From the NCBI GenBank assembly GCA_017456465.1, contig JAFTJJ010000103.1, positions 1 through 8,946 on the forward strand: a stretch of DNA of 8,946 bases, in the 5' to 3' direction. The number at the start of each line of letters is the position of its first letter. Positions within the stretch are counted from its first letter, which is position 1. This DNA comes from Clostridia bacterium (GTDB lineage: Bacteria > Bacillota > Clostridia > Christensenellales > UBA1242). Below, one piece after another: positions 6,311-8,946 of this stretch. A model generated the notes under the pieces. It did no database searches, was not told where the DNA came from, and saw only the letters and a list, made by a program, of their open reading frames with translations. The position numbers and the translations under genes are program-made.

Positions 6311-6441
6311 ATTCCTTCCGCCCCTGCCAAACAAAAGCACAGGCATTCGCGCCTGTGCTTTTTGTTTGGTTGAGGCGGAGAATATGGATGAGCAACAGCT
6401 TGCTGTTCGTCCGCTGAGGGAAGCCGAAGCATCACGAGTTT
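6311..6441 (+). repeat. Direct repeat copy 2: orphan tRNA-Trp 3' end + terminator + flank
   Basis: This is a near-identical copy of 6117-6247. It carries the tRNA 3' 19 nt but no tRNA 5' half, so it cannot make a tRNA. It includes a second terminator hairpin (6327-6344 with 6351-6369) and palindrome AACAGCTTGCTGTT (6394-6407). The 63 bp between the copies (6248-6310) are single-copy in this window and show only a weak hairpin (TTTCAC/GTGAAA, 6245-6262). The arrangement fits a 194-bp tandem duplication, a dispersed repeat family, or an integration scar at the tRNA 3' end. Confidence 0.95.
6327..6369 (+). terminator. Duplicate terminator hairpin in repeat copy 2
   Basis: It is identical to the tRNA-Trp terminator, including GCACAGGC-ATTCGC-GCCTGTGC and TTTTTGTTT. 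No gene upstream of it in the duplicated part needs ending, so it may only back up the first terminator. Confidence 0.75.
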
Positions 6442-6506
6442 TAATGAAAATCCATTAGTTTGAGAACTGAGTTATTATTGCATTTTTTGTTCTTTTGATG
6501 AAGGTA

Positions 6507-6535
6507 TTTACAAGGCTTGGATCTTATGATATAAT
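6507..6535 (+). promoter_or_regulatory. Promoter of the 198-aa acidic protein gene
   Basis: TTTACA (6507-6512), a 17-bp spacer and TATAAT (6530-6535) preceded by TG-A (extended -10). Predicted start is near 6542. A GGGGG ribosome binding site (6553-6557) lies 6 nt before the ATG at 6564. Confidence 0.75.
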
Positions 6536-6563
6536 ACAAATAATAGTTAGTTGGGGGAACAAT

Positions 6564-7160
6564 ATGGAAAATTTTGAAAGTGTTTATGAAATACCTTATG
6601 AGTTACTTATGCTTCATTTTTTGAAGGTTGCTTATCCGACAAAAAATCTTAGGCAAAGTGTGATGGAGCAATTTGAGAGGGTTTTGGATGTGACTGGGTC
6701 AAAATTTCTTTCTGAAGAAGAAATTTTAAACAATGAATTGCAAGAAAGAAATCGTCTTGCAAGAATTGAATCAAGCATTCCAAAAGGAATGTATTTGTCA
6801 GATTATCCAGAAGATCATCTTGTTTGGGCAGAACTTGATGCAATGCATGAAAGGTCAAATGATAACAACTATATGGCACATGCTCCTATGTTTCAGGAAA
6901 GTTTTTTTGCTTCTCTTGGTGAAATTCAAGAAGAAATTGGAAATTTTGAAAAAGGCAAGCCAATTGTTGCATCAATCTATAAAGAAAATAACAAACAAGT
7001 TTCTGTTGTTGCAATTAAAGGCAAGGTTTTTGAAATTGATGGAGACGAAACCACGGAATTTTATTCAGCTGATACGGATTCAGTAATTATTGATGAAATT
7101 TTTGCAAACATTCAATCAAAAATTAATGAACAAAACAATCAAAGTGAAGATGAAATGTAG
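6564..7160 (+). CDS. Unrecognised 198-aa acidic cytoplasmic protein
   Basis: The start at 6564 is chosen because a GGGGG ribosome binding site lies 6 nt upstream and the promoter's predicted start falls between the upstream in-frame ATG (6495) and this one. I do not recognise the family. The N-terminal part (about 1-75) is largely helical in character, with FESVYEIPYELLMLHFLKVAYP and then a Glu/Arg-rich stretch. The middle (about 76-125) is mixed, with SDYPEDHLVWAELDAMHERS. Residues about 134-172 look strand-like (GKPIVASIY, VSVVAIKGKVFEI). The C-terminus is acidic and Asn/Gln-rich (NEQNNQSEDEM). There is no signal peptide, membrane segment, cysteine cluster or catalytic motif. The gene is monocistronic: its own promoter precedes it and a palindromic terminator follows 6 nt after the stop. 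It lies between the tRNA repeat region and rnhA and shares no obvious role with either. Confidence 0.8.
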   Translation: MENFESVYEIPYELLMLHFLKVAYPTKNLRQSVMEQFERVLDVTGSKFLSEEEILNNELQERNRLARIESSIPKGMYLSDYPEDHLVWAELDAMHERSNDNNYMAHAPMFQESFFASLGEIQEEIGNFEKGKPIVASIYKENNKQVSVVAIKGKVFEIDGDETTEFYSADTDSVIIDEIFANIQSKINEQNNQSEDEM

Positions 7161-7166
7161 AAATGT

Positions 7167-7202
7167 AAAAGAAAAAGCAATCAATTGATTGCTTTTTCTT
7201 TT
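7167..7202. terminator. Perfect 36-bp palindrome, terminator of the 198-aa gene
   Basis: All 18 base pairs match, centred on CAATTG (7182-7187). In RNA it forms a stem of AAAGAAAAAGCAATC against its complement with an AATT loop, ending in a T-rich run (TTTTTCTTTTT). It works in either direction in principle, but only the upstream plus-strand gene needs it here. Confidence 0.85.
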
Positions 7203-7229
7203 TAAATGTTTTTATCTTTTTGATAACTA

Positions 7230-7238
7230 TGGTATAAT
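7230..7238 (+). promoter_or_regulatory. Extended -10 promoter of rnhA; predicted +1 at the start codon
   Basis: TG-G-TATAAT (7230-7238) is a perfect extended -10. No good -35 hexamer is visible at 16-18 bp, which extended -10 promoters tolerate. Six bases separate TATAAT from the ATG at 7245, so transcription would start at or very near the A of the start codon. Confidence 0.7.
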
Positions 7239-7244
7239 CATGTT

Positions 7245-7694
7245 ATGAATAAGAAATTTGAAGTGACAATTTACACAGATGGTGCGTGCTCTGGAAATCC
7301 CGGGAAAGGTGGTTGGGGTGCAATTTTGATGTGTAATGGCAAAAAACGAGAAATGAGTGGCCATGAAAAAGAAACCACGAACAATCGAATGGAAATGACT
7401 GCTGTGATCAAAGCTCTGGAAGCACTCAAAGAACCATGCATTGTTGAACTTTATTCAGATTCAGCATATGTTTGCAATGCTTGGCTTCAAGACTGGATTT
7501 CAGTTTGGAAAAACAATGGATGGAGAGGGGCGGACAAAAAACCAGTTAAAAACCAAGATTTGTGGATGCGAATGGATGAACTTTGCAATCTTCATGAAGT
7601 GACATTCATCAAGGTCAAGGGGCACGCTGACAATGAGTTTAATAATCGTTGTGACGCGCTTGCGACATCGGCAATTTTGGAAATTAAAGATTGA
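7245..7694 (+). CDS. rnhA: Ribonuclease HI
   Basis: The product is 149 aa, the usual RNase HI length. It cuts the RNA strand of RNA-DNA hybrids (R-loops, primers) using two metal ions. The active-site acids are all present: Asp12 (YTDGACSGNPG), Glu50 (NNRMEM), Asp72 (YSDSAYV) and Asp137 (NNRCDALA), with His127 in KVKGHADN. The basic protrusion (handle) with its Trp-rich segment is present (WLQDWISVWKNNGWRG, then DKKPVKNQDLW), as in E. coli RNase HI, so it is the complete cellular type and not a minimal retroviral-type domain. There is no N-terminal hybrid-binding domain. The start is fixed by an in-frame TAA at 7224-7226 and by the N-terminus of the family. There is no Shine-Dalgarno and a -10 box sits 6 nt upstream, so the mRNA is probably leaderless. 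Confidence 0.97.
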   Translation: MNKKFEVTIYTDGACSGNPGKGGWGAILMCNGKKREMSGHEKETTNNRMEMTAVIKALEALKEPCIVELYSDSAYVCNAWLQDWISVWKNNGWRGADKKPVKNQDLWMRMDELCNLHEVTFIKVKGHADNEFNNRCDALATSAILEIKD

Positions 7695-7716
7695 TTGTGT
7701 TTTTAGTTAAAGAGTT

Positions 7717-7768
7717 CAACACAAAAGGCATTACTGATTTGTAATGCCTTTTGTGTTGTTTTTGTTTT
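7717..7768. terminator. Terminator between rnhA and the convergent membrane protein gene
   Basis: An 18-bp perfect stem, CAACACAAAAGGCATTAC (7717-7734) with 7741-7758, around loop TGATTT, is followed on the plus strand by TTTTTGTTTT (7759-7768). The T-tract overlaps the stop codon of the minus-strand gene by two bases. On the minus strand the bases after the stem are only weakly T-rich, so it may end the convergent transcript less well. Confidence 0.85.
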
Positions 7769-8945
7769 AAGCGTGGAAATTTTTGCTGCTGTAGAGTGTC
7801 ATGTAAACGACAGAATTTAAGATTGGATAAATTGAAATGATCATTGGAATTATCCAGAACAAGTGATTGTAATATTGCTGCGTAAAACTGAAAAATCCCA
7901 ATTGCAAGTTTATGCAATAAATGATTGTGAGAAGTTGTGCGAAAATCAAAACCGACAAAAGCAATGAGACTCCAGGGGAGTACTGAGCAACATGTTTTTT
8001 GTAAGGATTGATGGCATAGATAATTGTTGATGTGACAGGGATGAGCAGTGCAACCAATGCCCCAATCAAGAAATATTTGTAAGAAAAATCATAAAAGTTT
8101 TCACCATCTGGGCACATGCATGCATAAACAACTGCAAGAAGGGCTGTGATGAAGCAAAAACTTATCCAGTTTCTGGTCATTTTGATTTTGTTTGTTTGAA
8201 CATATGTTTTTGATTCTTTTGTTTCTTTCACAAGTTTTGAGTGAACTCGAACTTGAAGTCCTTCTCGTTCAAAATCACTGATTAAATTATCATAATTTTT
8301 GCATGATTTGTTTCGTTCCATGAAAGATTTTGTGTCAAACAAGATTTCATCATCGATGATTTTTTGATCATGTTCAACAACTGTGCTTTCCTTGGCAAAA
8401 GCTGTGAGTTCATTAAGTCTTTGCTTATAAACTTCATCGGTGTATTTTGGAGCAATTGTTTCAAATCCTTGTGGGGAATAGATGTTGTTTGTTGTGGTTT
8501 CGGTTGAAACTGTCTCAGTCGTTTGTGGCTGGTCAATAACTGGCTCTTCATTTAGAAATGGTGAGGTTACAAATTCTGACTCAAATGAATTTGCAGTGTT
8601 ATCAATTTCATTGATTTCTTCGTGTTGGAGTTGTTCTTGTGGCTCTTCTGTGCTATGTTCTGTAGTGATGTAAAGAGAATCAAGATCGATGAAGCTTGTG
8701 TCAACGAGATCATCTTCATTCACTTCAGCCATGGCTGTGTCATCATAATGTCTGGTGATTTCTTCACCGAATGAATAATATGATGGAGTGAGGTCGTCAT
8801 CTTGGGACTCTGATTGATCAATATTTTCTTGCGATGTGATTTCTTCCTGTGTTGTGTGTGATTCAAAGAGATCATCAAAGTTTGTTATAATTTTGTCATC
8901 ATCAGATTCAACATCAGAGACGAACGATATCTGATTTTGTGATTC
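7767..8945 (-). CDS. Partial membrane protein: acidic N-terminal region plus four transmembrane segments (5' end outside window)
   Basis: The frame is open to the right edge, so the visible 392 aa lack the true N-terminus. The internal ATG at 8732 has acidic sequence of the same kind before it and no ribosome binding site, and is probably not the start. Residues about 1-150 are Asp/Glu/Ser/Thr-rich and probably disordered (for example VESDDDKII, DQSESQDDD, TTEHSTEEPQEQ). A more ordered segment follows at about 160-255 (YTDEVYKQRLNELTAFAKES, then ISDFEREGLQVRVHSKLVKE), ending in the basic KIKMTRNW. Four hydrophobic segments lie at about 260-278, 290-312, 325-346 and 363-384. Basic residues before segment 1 and after segment 2 suggest both ends are cytoplasmic. 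I do not recognise the family, and no enzymatic motif is visible. It is convergent with rnhA. Confidence 0.85.
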   Translation of the reverse strand, partial: ESQNQISFVSDVESDDDKIITNFDDLFESHTTQEEITSQENIDQSESQDDDLTPSYYSFGEEITRHYDDTAMAEVNEDDLVDTSFIDLDSLYITTEHSTEEPQEQLQHEEINEIDNTANSFESEFVTSPFLNEEPVIDQPQTTETVSTETTTNNIYSPQGFETIAPKYTDEVYKQRLNELTAFAKESTVVEHDQKIIDDEILFDTKSFMERNKSCKNYDNLISDFEREGLQVRVHSKLVKETKESKTYVQTNKIKMTRNWISFCFITALLAVVYACMCPDGENFYDFSYKYFLIGALVALLIPVTSTIIYAINPYKKHVAQYSPGVSLLLSVLIFAQLLTIIYCINLQLGFFSFTQQYYNHLFWIIPMIISIYPILNSVVYMTLYSSKNFHA

Positions 8946-8946
8946 A

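Noticed and set aside
6050..6435. Minus-strand reading frames across the tRNA and its repeat
   Set aside because: They are antisense to tRNA-Trp and the terminators, and give the GxEGIEPSS-type peptides typical of spurious calls opposite tRNA genes. No start signals support them.
6117..6441. A complete integrated mobile element between attL and attR at tRNA-Trp
   Set aside because: Only 63 bp separate the repeats, with no integrase or other genes, and the repeat is much longer than a typical att core.
8198..8210. GAACATATGTTTT, resembling a classic SOS box
   Set aside because: It lies inside the coding region of the membrane protein, away from any promoter, and the second half site is imperfect.

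Overview
The window is AT-rich and looks like the chromosome of a Bacillota (Firmicutes) bacterium, most likely an uncultured gut Clostridia-type lineage. The evidence is a LexA of the Gram-positive type, a tRNA-Trp with encoded CCA, strong TTGACA/TATAAT promoters, U-tract hairpin terminators and a giant glycine-rich beta-helix surface-type protein. The lineage is an inference; no 16S or species marker is present.

Layout. Bases 2-4744 (+) hold most of a giant right-handed beta-helix protein whose start lies outside the window. About 36 short GG-x-hydrophobic turns are followed by a C-terminal part with two related modules 200 residues apart. It converges on lexA (4933-5538, -), and a two-way hairpin terminator lies between them. 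lexA diverges from a small Cys/His-rich putative metal-binding protein (5662-5976, +). The shared intergenic region carries both promoters and a dyad, CAAAC-N4-GTTTG, on the lexA -35 box, which is a candidate LexA operator.

Next comes tRNA-Trp(CCA) at 6062-6135. Its -10 box sits in the spacer of a perfect 10-bp inverted repeat. The last 19 nt of the tRNA, its terminator and about 93 bp more are duplicated 194 bp downstream (6117-6247 and 6311-6441, three mismatches). After this come an unrecognised 198-aa acidic protein (6564-7160), ribonuclease HI (7245-7694) and, on the minus strand, a partial membrane protein with an acidic N-terminal region and four predicted transmembrane segments (7767-8945).

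Working together. The genes look like separate transcription units, each with its own promoter or terminator, rather than one operon or pathway. The points of most interest are regulatory: the variant LexA site, two apparently leaderless genes (lexA and rnhA) with identical -10-to-ATG geometry, the dyad on the tRNA promoter, and the tRNA 3'-end duplication. No complete mobile element, CRISPR array or defence system is visible.
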